A stretch of DNA of 64,000 nucleotides, taken from assembly GCF_004116405.1 (NCBI RefSeq), contig NZ_SDIC01000004.1, forward strand, positions 558,717 through 622,716, given 5' to 3'. The translations under genes and the position numbers were made by a program. This document shows positions 27,088 to 35,921 of this stretch, piece by piece (position 1 is the first letter of the stretch; the number at the start of each line of letters is the position of its first letter). The notes under the pieces were generated by a model. It was given only the letters and a program-made list of their open reading frames with translations. It had not been told where the DNA came from and did not search any database. The DNA is from Halegenticoccus tardaugens (GTDB lineage Archaea; Halobacteriota; Halobacteria; Halobacteriales; Haloferacaceae).

Positions 27088-28233
27088 GTGTCGAACGACG
27101 CGGGGACGAGCGCGGCGGTCGAAACGCGTTCCGGGAGGCGGTTCGCTTGGCTCGACGGCTCTCTCGTCTCGCTCGCGCTGGGCAGCAGCCTCGTCGTCCT
27201 CGGGGCGACGCTGGTGCAGGTGAGCTTCGGGACGTACTCGATGAGTATCGGGCAGGCGTGGAGCGCGGTGTTCGACCCGATCGTGTGGACGAATCCCCGG
27301 CTGCTCTTGAGCTTCTTCCTCGGCGAGGACGCGCTCGCGCTCGCGGGAATCGCGGTTCCCGACGTCGACCTTCCGCGAGATACGCTCGTCGTCTGGAACA
27401 TCCGGCTCCCGCGGGTCGTCGTCGGCATCCTCGTCGGTATGAACCTCGCCGTCTCCGGGGCGATCTTTCAAGCCGTCACGCGCAACGAACTCGCCAGCCC
27501 GTACATCCTCGGTGTCAGTTCGGGCGCGGGGCTCGCCATCCTGCTCACGCTCGTCGTGTTCAGCGGGATGTCGACCTTCCTCCCGCTCTTCGCCGCCCTC
27601 GGCGGCGCGATCGCCTTTCTCATCGTCTACGCCATCGCGTGGAAAAACGGCACCAGTCCCGTTCGGCTCGTCCTCGCGGGCGTCATCGTCTCGACGGTCT
27701 TCGGGTCGCTCCAGACGGCGCTGTACATGCTGGCGAGCGACATCAGCGTCGTTCAGAACGCGATCTCGTGGACGACCGGATCGCTGACCGGCACCGACTG
27801 GGAGCAGGTGCGGACCGCGTTTCCGTGGACGGTCGCGTCCATGCTGCTCGCGCTCGTCGCCTCCCGGCAGCTGAACGTGCTACTGCTCGGCGAGAAGACG
27901 GCCAAGTCGTTGGGCATGCCGGTCGAGCGGGTTCGCTTCGCGCTGTCGGGCATCGCAATCCTCGCAGCCAGCGCCGCCATCGCGGTCGCCGGCATCGTGA
28001 GCTTCGTCGGCCTCATCGTCCCGCACATGGTGCGTAACCTCGTGGGGGGAGATTACAAGCGCCTCACGATCGGCTGCGTGTTCGCCGGACCGGCGCTGTT
28101 GGTCGCGGCCGACGTCGGCGCGCGGCTGGCGCTCAGCCCGGCGCAACTCCCCGTCGGCATCGTGACGGGGCTCATCGGTGGGCCGTACTTCCTGTATCTG
28201 ATGCGAAAGAAAGAACAACTGGGGGAGATCTAA
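27088..28233 (+). CDS. FecCD-family iron-chelate ABC transporter permease
   Basis: This 381-residue membrane protein has about nine to ten helices. It shows the FecCD pattern: NIRLPRVVVGILVGMNLAVSGAIFQAVTRNELASPYILG, then FVGLIVPHMVRNLVGGDYKR and a C-terminal GIVTGLIGGPYFLYLMRK. The long motif runs from residue about 110. It should form a homodimeric channel for the siderophore or heme-like chelate. The start is GTG at 27088; no other usable start lies in frame after the iron box. Confidence 0.92.
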   Translation: MSNDAGTSAAVETRSGRRFAWLDGSLVSLALGSSLVVLGATLVQVSFGTYSMSIGQAWSAVFDPIVWTNPRLLLSFFLGEDALALAGIAVPDVDLPRDTLVVWNIRLPRVVVGILVGMNLAVSGAIFQAVTRNELASPYILGVSSGAGLAILLTLVVFSGMSTFLPLFAALGGAIAFLIVYAIAWKNGTSPVRLVLAGVIVSTVFGSLQTALYMLASDISVVQNAISWTTGSLTGTDWEQVRTAFPWTVASMLLALVASRQLNVLLLGEKTAKSLGMPVERVRFALSGIAILAASAAIAVAGIVSFVGLIVPHMVRNLVGGDYKRLTIGCVFAGPALLVAADVGARLALSPAQLPVGIVTGLIGGPYFLYLMRKKEQLGEI

Positions 28234-28234
28234 A

Positions 28235-28279
28235 ATGACGACCGAGCACGCGCGCTACGGAACGGAGGCGATCCGATGA
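28235..28279 (+). CDS. Tiny 14-residue ORF bridging permease and ATPase
   Basis: One base after the permease stop, ATG 28235 opens MTTEHARYGTEAIR. Its TGA overlaps the ATPase ATG (ATGA at 28276-28279). It fills the only gap in the permease-ATPase junction and would keep ribosomes moving into the ATPase gene. It could also be chance; the call rests on position alone. Confidence 0.3.
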   Translation: MTTEHARYGTEAIR

Positions 28280-29169
28280 CCGAAACCGAAGTGATCGACG
28301 AGCGAGCCGACGACGCCGCTCGGACGCCGGACGCCGGCGACGGTGCCGCGTCGCCGTCCGACGGCGAGCGAGCGGCCGCGTGCGAGCTGTACGGCGAGAA
28401 CCTCGCCATCGGGTACCCGAGCACGGACGAACCGGTCGTCGAGTGCGAGAACGTCGTCATCCCGGCGGGGGAGGTCACGGCGCTCGTCGGACCGAACGGC
28501 TCCGGCAAGAGCACGCTCCTGCGGGCGATGTCGAACCAGCTCACGCCGGACCGCGGGAGCGTCGTCCTCGACGGCGAGGACGTCCACGCGCTCGGGACGA
28601 AACAGCTCGCCCGGAAGCTCGGGCTGCTGTCGCAGGAGAACGAAGCCCCCGGCAGCCTCACCGTCGAGGACCTCGTCTACCACGGCAGGTACCCCCACCG
28701 CGGCTTCTTCGAGTCCGTGACCGAGGACGACGCAGCGGCGGTCGAGACGGCCCTGTCCCTCGCGGGCGTGACGCACCTCCGCGACAGCGACGTCGGGAAC
28801 CTGAGCGGCGGCCAAAAGCAGCTCGCGTGGATCGCGATGGTGCTGGCGCAGGAGACCGACGTGCTGCTCCTCGACGAGCCGACGACGTACCTCGACCTGC
28901 ACCACCAGCTCCGCGTGATGGAGGTCATCCGGACGCTGAAGGACGAACGCGACGTGACGGTCGCGGTCGTGCTGCACGACATCGGACAGGCCGCGCGGTT
29001 CGCCGACAACCTGATCGCGATGAAAGACGGCGAACTGTACGACTGGGGACCGCCCCGGCGGGTCGTCACCGAGGAACTCCTTCGCGACGTGTTCCGGGTG
29101 GACGCGACCGTCGACTCGCAGAGCCCGACGGGACCGCACATCTCCCCGCACCGCGCGATCGACGAGTAG
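28276..29169 (+). CDS. Iron-chelate ABC transporter ATP-binding protein
   Basis: This 297-residue ABC ATPase has Walker A GPNGSGKST, Q-loop LLSQENEAPG, signature LSGGQKQ, Walker B DVLLLDEPTTYLD and switch VVLHDIGQAARFAD. The first 35 residues are an acidic extension. It pairs with the FecCD permease to power import. The ATG overlaps a 14-codon ORF by ATGA. Confidence 0.94.
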   Translation: MTETEVIDERADDAARTPDAGDGAASPSDGERAAACELYGENLAIGYPSTDEPVVECENVVIPAGEVTALVGPNGSGKSTLLRAMSNQLTPDRGSVVLDGEDVHALGTKQLARKLGLLSQENEAPGSLTVEDLVYHGRYPHRGFFESVTEDDAAAVETALSLAGVTHLRDSDVGNLSGGQKQLAWIAMVLAQETDVLLLDEPTTYLDLHHQLRVMEVIRTLKDERDVTVAVVLHDIGQAARFADNLIAMKDGELYDWGPPRRVVTEELLRDVFRVDATVDSQSPTGPHISPHRAIDE

Positions 29170-29286
29170 TTCCGGGGGGAGGTGACCCTCTCGCTCGCCC
29201 GTCGTATTCGGCTTCGCGAGCCGAACCCGTCGAGCGACGAGCGCTCGATTTCGCGGCGATTTCGGCGAATCAACGATCCGGAGTTG

Positions 29287-29312
29287 TTATATACTTTTAG
29301 GCTAGCCTAAAA
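29287..29312 (+). promoter_or_regulatory. Promoter and iron box 3 (TTTTAGGCTAGCCTAAAA)
   Basis: A TTATATA box (29287-29293) runs into a perfect 18-bp palindrome (29295-29312), which ends 2 bp before the ATG at 29315. It is the best of the three iron boxes and includes GCTAGC at its centre. A metal-loaded DtxR-family repressor here would block the start site directly. Confidence 0.85.
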
Positions 29313-29314
29313 AC

Positions 29315-30478
29315 ATGGTCGACGACAGAACGACGACGCGGCGCGGCGTACTCGCGGGCGGTGCCGGCCTCGCTCTCGGCGCGGGACTCTCCGGCTGCCT
29401 CGGCGACGGCGGTGCCTCGGCGGAGAACGACTCGAACGACGATGGCTCGGGGGGCGATCCCTACACCGTCTCGATGGAGCCGATGGGCGAGGTCGAGTTC
29501 GACGAGGTGCCGGAGCGGTACGTCACGTACAAGGAGGCGTACGCGGAGATGGCGATCGCGCTCGGCAAGGCGGACGGCCTCGTCGGCACGGACATCGAGT
29601 ACGGGAGTCAGGAGGAGCTGAACGACCTGTACTACGACGAGCTACCGGGCGTCTCGTTCCCGACGGCCGACGAAGGCGTGACGGACATCCGCGGGGGCGG
29701 CGAGGAGGTCGACAAGGAGATCTTCTACGAGATCGACGCGGACCTGCACCTCATGGACCCCAACCTCCCGCGGGTGTACTTCGAGTGGGAACAAAAGGAC
29801 GCAGAGGAGATCGCGGAGAACGTCGCCCCCTTCTTCGGCAACTTCATCCGCCGCCCCCGCGACGACTCGTGGGGCGAGAAGTACGAGTTTTACTCCCTCT
29901 ACGAGGCGTTCGAGAAGGTCGCGCAGGTGTTTCGGGAGGAGGAGCGCTACGAGGCGCTGAAGGAGGTCCACGACGAGATGCGGGCCGAGGTTGAGTCGCG
30001 GCTCCCGCCGGCGGAGGAGCGGCCCTCGATCGGGCTCCTGAACGGCGGTTCCGACCCGTCGAAGGGGCTGTTCTACGTGATGGACCCGACCGAGGCGGGC
30101 TACGAGATGAAGCAGTACCGCGACCTCGGAATCAAAAACGCGTTCGAGGGCGCGAACACGGGCGAAAACGGCGAGACGGACTGGGAACTACTCGTCGAGT
30201 ACGATCCCGACCAGCTGTTCATCCACTGGGGCGTGACGTACTCGGACGAGGAGTTTCGGGAGGAATACGTCCGGCCGATGGAGAACGACGACCTCGGCTC
30301 GGAACTGACCGCCGTGAAAAACGACCGGGTGTTCAAGGGCGGACACGCGGAGCAGGGACCGATCACGAGCCTGTTCCAGACCGAACTGCTGGCGCGGGAC
30401 CAGTATCCGGACGAGTTCGGCGACGAGGAGCTGTTCGACCGCGAGCGCGTCGCGGACATCGTCACGGGCGAGTTCTGA
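29315..30478 (+). CDS. Iron-chelate ABC transporter substrate-binding lipoprotein 2
   Basis: This 387-residue lipoprotein has twin arginines at R9-R10 (RRGVLAGGAG) and lipobox LSGC with C28, then an acidic linker and a TroA-type binding domain. It is clearly related to binding protein 1 (EVEFDEVPERYV, YEAFEKVAQVF, KNDRVFKGG). With one permease-ATPase pair between them, the two may bring different chelates to the same channel. Iron box 3 gives it separate control. Confidence 0.9.
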   Translation: MVDDRTTTRRGVLAGGAGLALGAGLSGCLGDGGASAENDSNDDGSGGDPYTVSMEPMGEVEFDEVPERYVTYKEAYAEMAIALGKADGLVGTDIEYGSQEELNDLYYDELPGVSFPTADEGVTDIRGGGEEVDKEIFYEIDADLHLMDPNLPRVYFEWEQKDAEEIAENVAPFFGNFIRRPRDDSWGEKYEFYSLYEAFEKVAQVFREEERYEALKEVHDEMRAEVESRLPPAEERPSIGLLNGGSDPSKGLFYVMDPTEAGYEMKQYRDLGIKNAFEGANTGENGETDWELLVEYDPDQLFIHWGVTYSDEEFREEYVRPMENDDLGSELTAVKNDRVFKGGHAEQGPITSLFQTELLARDQYPDEFGDEELFDRERVADIVTGEF

Positions 30479-30570
30479 TCCATCGCGGGCGAGTTCCGGG
30501 CCGACGCCGTCCACCGCGATCGCGGCCGCGAACCGCGAGGTAGAACTTCCCGCGCGCTCGACGGTACCCC

Positions 30571-31515
30571 ATGCCAGCGAACACCGACGCTGAGGCGACC
30601 GATTCGGCGGCCGGCGCGGAGGCGACCGACGCGCCCGCAGATCCGGACACCGACACGGCCGACGCGCCGACCGATTCGGCGGCCGGTCCGGAGACGGCCG
30701 CCGGCTCGACCGCCCGAGAGACGAGCGCCGCCGCGGTCGCGGCCGACGGCCGCCGCGACGTGGTGATCGTCGGGGGCGGGGTCGCGGGGCTCACCGCGGG
30801 CGTCTTCACCGCCCGGGCGGGCTTCGACACGCTCGTCGTCAACGACGGCGAGTCGATCCTCCGACGCAACGCCCACCTGGAGAACTTCCCCGGCTTCCCC
30901 GCGGGCGTCAACGCCCGGCTCTTCGCCGACATGCTCGAAGCGCAGGCGACGCGAAACGGCTGCGACCTCCTCGCGAGGCGGGTGACCGCGCTCCGGAAGA
31001 CCGACGACGGGTTCGTCGTCGGGACCGAAGGGGACGGGGCGGACGGCGAACCGACGACCGTCGCCGCCGACCGCGTCGTCGCGGCCTCGTGGTCCGACGC
31101 CGACTACCTCGACGGGCTCGACGTGGAGATCCGCGACGCCGGGAGCAAGCGATACCTCGGCTCGGACGATCTCGGCCGGACGAGCGTCGAGGGGCTGTAC
31201 GTCGCAGGTCGGCTCGCGGAGCGGTACCACCAGGCCGTCGTCGCCGCAGGCCACGGCGCGCAGACCGCGCTCACGCTGATCCACGACTCCGACGCGCCGT
31301 TTTACAACGACTGGGTGACGCCGGAGGGGTACTTCACCGATCGCGGTCGCGAGGTGCCGCCGGGCTGCGAGGAGATCGACGAGCGCGAGCGGCGCGCCCG
31401 CGAGCGGGAATCGATGGCGGCGATGGGCGAGTACTTCTCGGAGCCGCACCCAGACCGCCAGCGGACGCACCCGAGCCTCGTCGACGACGACGTCGGCCGA
31501 CTTCCCGAGGAGTAG
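30571..31515 (+). CDS. NAD(P)/FAD-dependent oxidoreductase with low-complexity N-terminus
   Basis: This 314-residue flavoprotein has the dinucleotide motif VVIVGGGVAGLTAGVFTARAG near residue 63 and a late GLYVAGR segment typical of the thioredoxin-reductase-like fold. It lacks the CxxC redox pair, so it is not a normal thioredoxin reductase. The first 50 residues are Ala/Thr/Asp repeats (ATDSAAG, TDSAAGPETAAG), also seen as repeated DNA. It lies 92 bp after the iron cluster and might reduce iron chelates, but that is only a guess from position. Confidence 0.78.
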   Translation: MPANTDAEATDSAAGAEATDAPADPDTDTADAPTDSAAGPETAAGSTARETSAAAVAADGRRDVVIVGGGVAGLTAGVFTARAGFDTLVVNDGESILRRNAHLENFPGFPAGVNARLFADMLEAQATRNGCDLLARRVTALRKTDDGFVVGTEGDGADGEPTTVAADRVVAASWSDADYLDGLDVEIRDAGSKRYLGSDDLGRTSVEGLYVAGRLAERYHQAVVAAGHGAQTALTLIHDSDAPFYNDWVTPEGYFTDRGREVPPGCEEIDERERRARERESMAAMGEYFSEPHPDRQRTHPSLVDDDVGRLPEE

Positions 31516-31618
31516 GCGGCGGATCTCTTCCGGAATCGCAGGAGTCGCGACGCACGATCCGCGAGTCGTCCCGCGCGCGAACACAAGAGTTGTATCCCAT
31601 GACGCGCGAGACGTGTCC

Positions 31619-33388
31619 ATGAGTACGGACGACGGGAACGGTCCCCTCCCGCGGTCCATCGACCGGACGCTCCTCGCGGTGGTCGGCGTCGCCCTCCTCG
31701 CCCGAATCGTCGGGCTCGGCTCGCGGATCATGCACTGGGACGAGGGGCGCGTCGGGTACTGGATCCTCCGCTACCACGAGACGGGCGAGTTCTACTACCG
31801 CCCGATCATCCACGGGCCGTTTCTGCCGATCGTCAACGACTACGTCTTCGCCGTCTTGCCCCCGAGCGACTTCTCGGCGCGGCTCGTCGTCGCGGTCGTC
31901 GGCGGACTCCTCCCGCTTTCTGCGTGGCTGTTCCGCGAGCGACTCCGGGACGCAGAAGTCGTCGCGCTCGCGCTCTTTCTCGCCGCCGATCCGCTGCTCG
32001 TCTACTACTCGCGCTTCATGCGAAACGACGTGCTCGTCGCCGCCTTCTCGTTCGTCGCGCTCGGGCTGTTCGTCCGCGCCGTCGACGCGCGCAACCCGTG
32101 GTACCTCCCGTTCGCGGGCGCGTCCCTCGCGCTCGGGTTCACTACCAAAGAGAACGCCCTCCTCTACGTGCTCTGTTACCTCGGTGCGGCGGCGCTGCTC
32201 CTCGATCACCGGCTGTTTCGCGCGGCCCAGGACGGGCGACGGCCGGACGAGACGCTTCGCGGGTACTACCGCGACGGCAAGCGGGGGCTCTGCCGCTGGA
32301 GCGGCGATCTACGCACCGGCGTCCTCCGCGCCGTCGGCCACGCCGCGCTCGCCACGACCGCCTTTTTCGTCGTGATCGTCTTCTTCTACGCTCCCCGCCC
32401 GGACCTCTGGGAGGCGGTCGCCGATCCCGGGCTGTGGCCGGCCGTCGTCGACGCGGCCACCGTCGGGGCGTGGAACGAGTTCTACGCCCTGTGGGCGGCC
32501 GGCGGCCACCAGTCGCACGACTACCTGCCGTACTTTTTCGACCTCGCGGAGACCGCCGTCTACGGCTCCGGCGTCCTCGTCGTGTTCGCGGCTCTCGGGT
32601 TCGTCGTCGACGGCTACGCGACGCCGGACGGATCGCGCGACCTCGTGGCGTTCGCCGGCTACTGGGGATTCGCGAGCGTCGTCGGCTACCCGGTTGCGAC
32701 GGACATCGCCGCCCCGTGGGCCGCGGTGCACGTGATCGTCCCGCTCGCGATCCCGGCCGCCGTCGGCGCGGCGTACGTCTACCGGACGGCGACGGCCGCC
32801 TTCACCGTCGAGGACGCGATGGGAACGGGGTTGGCCGCGATCGTCATCTTCGCCGCCGCCGTGGGCGTCGTCGGCGCGAACGCCGCCTACGTGGACAGCG
32901 CCTCCGTCGAGGAGGAGGAGGTCCTCCAGTGGGCCCAACCCGGCAACGACCTGAAGCCCACGCTGCGCGCCGTCTGCGACGTCTCCGCCGACAACCGGGG
33001 GACGGACGTACTCTTCTACGGCACGGAGAACCCTTCCGGCACCGAGGAGGACCTGTTCTACGTCGAAAACGAGTCGAGCGTCGACTCGCCGCCGCCCGGC
33101 GGACCGGACTGGCACAGCCGGCTCCCCCTCCCGTGGTACCTCGAAAAGTGCGACGCGTTGGTGACGAGCACCCCGCCGGGATCCGACCCGGCCGAGGTCG
33201 CGGCCGACGCCCCGCCCGTCGTCGTCGCCTACGAGTGGGATCGGTCCGAACTCGAACCGCACCTCGACGGCTACGCGGCCTTCGAACACGACTTCAAGCT
33301 CTGGGACGAGCGGATCGTGGTGTTCGTCGACGAATCGGCGCCGAGCACCGATCGCGGGGACGACCGGCGGCGGTTCGAGGGCGGGTGA
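31619..33388 (+). CDS. Agl23-like flippase-associated / GT39-type membrane protein (TIGR03663-like)
   Basis: This 589-residue protein has many membrane helices and the acidic pair D41-E42 in IMHWDEGRVGYW, as in dolichyl-phosphate-mannose-using GT39-like enzymes. IIHGPFLP and STPPGSDPAEV are also consistent with the haloarchaeal TIGR03663 group, associated with the flippase step of N-glycosylation. The C-terminal 110 residues look extracellular. The ATG at 31619 is preferred to GTG at 31613. No other glycosylation gene is adjacent. Confidence 0.75.
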   Translation: MSTDDGNGPLPRSIDRTLLAVVGVALLARIVGLGSRIMHWDEGRVGYWILRYHETGEFYYRPIIHGPFLPIVNDYVFAVLPPSDFSARLVVAVVGGLLPLSAWLFRERLRDAEVVALALFLAADPLLVYYSRFMRNDVLVAAFSFVALGLFVRAVDARNPWYLPFAGASLALGFTTKENALLYVLCYLGAAALLLDHRLFRAAQDGRRPDETLRGYYRDGKRGLCRWSGDLRTGVLRAVGHAALATTAFFVVIVFFYAPRPDLWEAVADPGLWPAVVDAATVGAWNEFYALWAAGGHQSHDYLPYFFDLAETAVYGSGVLVVFAALGFVVDGYATPDGSRDLVAFAGYWGFASVVGYPVATDIAAPWAAVHVIVPLAIPAAVGAAYVYRTATAAFTVEDAMGTGLAAIVIFAAAVGVVGANAAYVDSASVEEEEVLQWAQPGNDLKPTLRAVCDVSADNRGTDVLFYGTENPSGTEEDLFYVENESSVDSPPPGGPDWHSRLPLPWYLEKCDALVTSTPPGSDPAEVAADAPPVVVAYEWDRSELEPHLDGYAAFEHDFKLWDERIVVFVDESAPSTDRGDDRRRFEGG

Positions 33389-33444
33389 TCTCCGACGGTC
33401 GTCGAGGGCGACCCTCTCGTGACGGCCGATGGCGGATCGAAACC

Positions 33445-33487
33445 GCACGCACGTGTACACTTTTCCGATCAGGTTGGCAACTTTTAT
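33445..33487 (+). promoter_or_regulatory. purK upstream element GCACGCACGTG and TATA box
   Basis: GCACGCACGTG (33445-33455) repeats the core of the purL palindrome, though here the outer arms are not complementary. A CTTTTAT box (33481-33487) lies 27-33 bp before the GTG start of purK. The 11-mer is 59-69 bp before that start. Confidence 0.5.
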
Positions 33488-33513
33488 GCAGGTACGTCCA
33501 GTACCGACGGACC

Positions 33514-34734
33514 GTGACAGTCAGCGTCCCAGGACCCACGCTCGGCGTGGTCGGCGGCGGCCAGCTCGGTCGGATGCTCGCAGAAGCGGCCGCCCCGCTC
33601 GGCGTCGAGGTCGTCGCGCTCGATCCGACGCCGGACTGCCCGGCGTCGCCGGTCGCCCGGTCGCAGGTCGAGGGCGGCTTCGACGACCCGGCGGCCGTCC
33701 GCGAGCTGGCCGACCGCGCCGACGTGCTGACGTTCGAGATCGAACTGGCCGACCCGGATCTGCTGGAGGCGGCGAGCGCCGACGCGGGCGTTCCGGTGCA
33801 GCCGTCGCCGGACGCGCTCCGGACGATACAGGACAAGCTCGTCCAGAAGCGGGCGCTCGCCGACGCCGGGGTTCCCGTCCCGCCGCTCCGCCGCGTCGAC
33901 GACGCGGCCGACCTCCGCGACGCCCTCGACGAGTTCGGCGCGGTGATGCTGAAGGCCCGGACCGGCGGCTACGACGGCCGCGGGAACGTGCCGGTGCGGT
34001 CCGTGTCCGAGGTCGAGGACGCCCTGACCGACGTGAGCCCGGACGGGACCGCGACCGACGCCGACGCGATGGCGGAGGCGTTCGTCGACTTCGAGCGCGA
34101 GCTCTCCGTCATCGGCGTGAAGGGACGCGACGAGGTCCGGACGTTCCCCGTCGGCGAGAACGTCCACGAGGCGGAGATCCTCCGGGAGACGGTCGTTCCC
34201 GCGCGGACGACGCGGGCGGTCGCGGAGCGCGCGGAGGCGGTCGCGCGGGACGTGCTCGACCTGCTCGACGGGCGCGGCGTCTACGGGATCGAACTCTTCG
34301 AAACCGGGGACGGGGAGATCCTCGTCAACGAGATCGCCCCGCGGCCGCACAACTCGGGCCACTGGAGCATCGAGGGGGCGCTCACCTCGCAGTTCGAACA
34401 GCACGTCCGGGCCGTCCTCGGGTGGCCGCTCGGGGCGACGACGCTCAGGAGTCCGACCGTCAGCGCGAACGTGCTCGGCGACGTGGACGAGCCGACGGCG
34501 GCCAGCCTCCGGGGCGCGGAACGCGTGCTCGAAGCCGACGGCGCGAGCCTGCACTGGTACGGAAAGCGCGAGGTGCGGCCGCTGCGGAAGATGGGCCACG
34601 TGACGGGCGTCGCGACCGACGGAGGGGACGGCGAAGGTAGCGCGGACGACGCCCGCGACGCGCTCCTCCGGCGGGTGCGCCGACTGCGCGACGGATTGAC
34701 GTTCGCGGCCGGCGGAGCGGGGGACGACGCATGA
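33514..34734 (+). CDS. purK: 5-(carboxyamino)imidazole ribonucleotide synthase PurK
   Basis: This 406-residue ATP-grasp enzyme joins bicarbonate to AIR. It shows GVVGGGQLGRMLAEAA at the start, IQDKLVQKRALADAGVPVP, KARTGGYDGRGN and the metal site VNEIAPRPHNSGHWSIEG. The GTG at 33514 is 27 nt after the TATA box and gives the standard N-terminus. purE follows with an ATGA overlap, so the pair makes CAIR together. Confidence 0.96.
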   Translation: MTVSVPGPTLGVVGGGQLGRMLAEAAAPLGVEVVALDPTPDCPASPVARSQVEGGFDDPAAVRELADRADVLTFEIELADPDLLEAASADAGVPVQPSPDALRTIQDKLVQKRALADAGVPVPPLRRVDDAADLRDALDEFGAVMLKARTGGYDGRGNVPVRSVSEVEDALTDVSPDGTATDADAMAEAFVDFERELSVIGVKGRDEVRTFPVGENVHEAEILRETVVPARTTRAVAERAEAVARDVLDLLDGRGVYGIELFETGDGEILVNEIAPRPHNSGHWSIEGALTSQFEQHVRAVLGWPLGATTLRSPTVSANVLGDVDEPTAASLRGAERVLEADGASLHWYGKREVRPLRKMGHVTGVATDGGDGEGSADDARDALLRRVRRLRDGLTFAAGGAGDDA

Positions 34735-35348
34735 CCGAGGAGATCGACGACCTCATCGACCGGCTGGAGGCGGAAGCGGCGCAGCGGCGCGATCCCGAGA
34801 CGACGCCCGAGGTGGGCATCGTCATGGGATCGGACTCGGACCTCGACGTGATGGCGGGGGCGTACGAGGCGCTCGACGCGCTCGGCTTCGACGAGCAGAC
34901 CGACTTCGAGAACCCGCCGTCGGCGCGTTTTACCTACGAGAGCTACGTCGTCTCGGCCCACCGGACGCCGGAGCTGCTGTACGCCTACGGCGAGACGGCG
35001 GCCGACCGGGGGCTGGACGTGATCGTCGCCGGGGCGGGCGGGAAGTCGGCGGACCTGCCGAACATGACCGCCTCGATCGCCTACCCGCTCCCCGTCATCG
35101 GCGTCCCGGTTCAGGAGAAGTCGGTCGACTCCGTCATCGGCATGCCGACGGGCGCGCCGATCGTCGCGGTCGACGCCGGAAAGTCGTTCAACGCGGCGTT
35201 GTCCGCTGCGCAGATCCTCGCCCGCCGACACGACGAACTGACGGATCGGCTGCTCGCGTACCACGAGGACCTGAAGGCGGACGTCGGGCGGGTTTCGAAG
35301 GACCTCCACGACCTCGGCCTCGACGGGTTCCGACGCGGATCGGAGTGA
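34731..35348 (+). CDS. purE: N5-carboxyaminoimidazole ribonucleotide mutase PurE
   Basis: This 205-residue PurE moves the carboxyl group from N5 to C4 of the imidazole. Its motifs are VGIVMGSDSDLDVM, SAHRTPELL and GAGGKSADLPNM. A 27-residue N-terminal extension precedes the core. Bacterial class I PurE is about 160-170 residues, so the protein is longer at both ends. The start overlaps the purK stop by ATGA. Confidence 0.95.
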   Translation: MTEEIDDLIDRLEAEAAQRRDPETTPEVGIVMGSDSDLDVMAGAYEALDALGFDEQTDFENPPSARFTYESYVVSAHRTPELLYAYGETAADRGLDVIVAGAGGKSADLPNMTASIAYPLPVIGVPVQEKSVDSVIGMPTGAPIVAVDAGKSFNAALSAAQILARRHDELTDRLLAYHEDLKADVGRVSKDLHDLGLDGFRRGSE

Positions 35349-35460
35349 GGACGGCGCGGACCGGGATCCCCCGGCAACGAGACGTTACCGAAGGGACACG
35401 GGAGATTAGCCGAAAATCGCGAGAGAGCGCCGTTTTCGCCCGTGAATGCAAGAATCAACG

Positions 35461-35499
35461 CTTATAGGGGAGCGCTTCCAAGCGCCGCACGTTACGGAG
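35461..35499 (+). promoter_or_regulatory. nuo operon promoter with palindrome and SD
   Basis: CTTATAG (35461-35467) is a TATA-like box. GCGCTT-CC-AAGCGC (35472-35485) is a perfect 6-2-6 palindrome just before the expected start site near 35490. GGAG (35496-35499) sits 8 nt before the nuoA ATG and could serve as a ribosome-binding site. The palindrome could be an operator for the whole operon. Confidence 0.5.
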
Positions 35500-35507
35500 A
35501 CCAGGGT

Positions 35508-35921
35508 ATGAATCCATGGATAGCTATCGGCGCATTGGCCGTCGTCGGCGTCGGCATCCCGCTCGGGATGATGGCGGCGTCTGCGATTCTTCGGCCGAGC
35601 GTGCCGGAACAAGGAAAAAGCGCCACCTACGAGAGCGGCGAGATACCGACGGGAACGGCGCGCATCCAGTTTAACATCCAGTACTACATGGTTGCGCTGT
35701 TGTTCGTCGTTTTCGACATCGAAACCGTCCTCATCTTCCCGTGGACGGTCATCTATCGCTCCGCGCTGGAGCAGGGTGCCTCGCTCGCGCAGGTGTTGGC
35801 ACCGATGCTCGTCTTCATCGGCGTCCTCGTCGTCGGTCTCGTCTGGGCGTGGCGCAACGGCGCGGTCGAGTGGGTCAAAAGCCCGCGCGCATCCCGCCGG
35901 AAGACGGAGAGAGAAACATGA
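35508..35921 (+). CDS. nuoA: NADH-quinone oxidoreductase-like subunit NuoA
   Basis: This 137-residue membrane subunit has the family motif YESGEIPTGTARIQFNIQYY and VFDIETVLIFPW. It has three helices and helps link the peripheral and membrane arms of complex I. The ATG at 35508 follows the SD-like GGAG. nuoB overlaps by ATGA. It is the first gene of the operon. Confidence 0.95.
   Translation: MNPWIAIGALAVVGVGIPLGMMAASAILRPSVPEQGKSATYESGEIPTGTARIQFNIQYYMVALLFVVFDIETVLIFPWTVIYRSALEQGASLAQVLAPMLVFIGVLVVGLVWAWRNGAVEWVKSPRASRRKTERET

Noticed and set aside
30571..31515. Thioredoxin reductase
   Set aside because: The fold fits, but the CxxC redox pair is missing, so only a general flavoprotein call is made.
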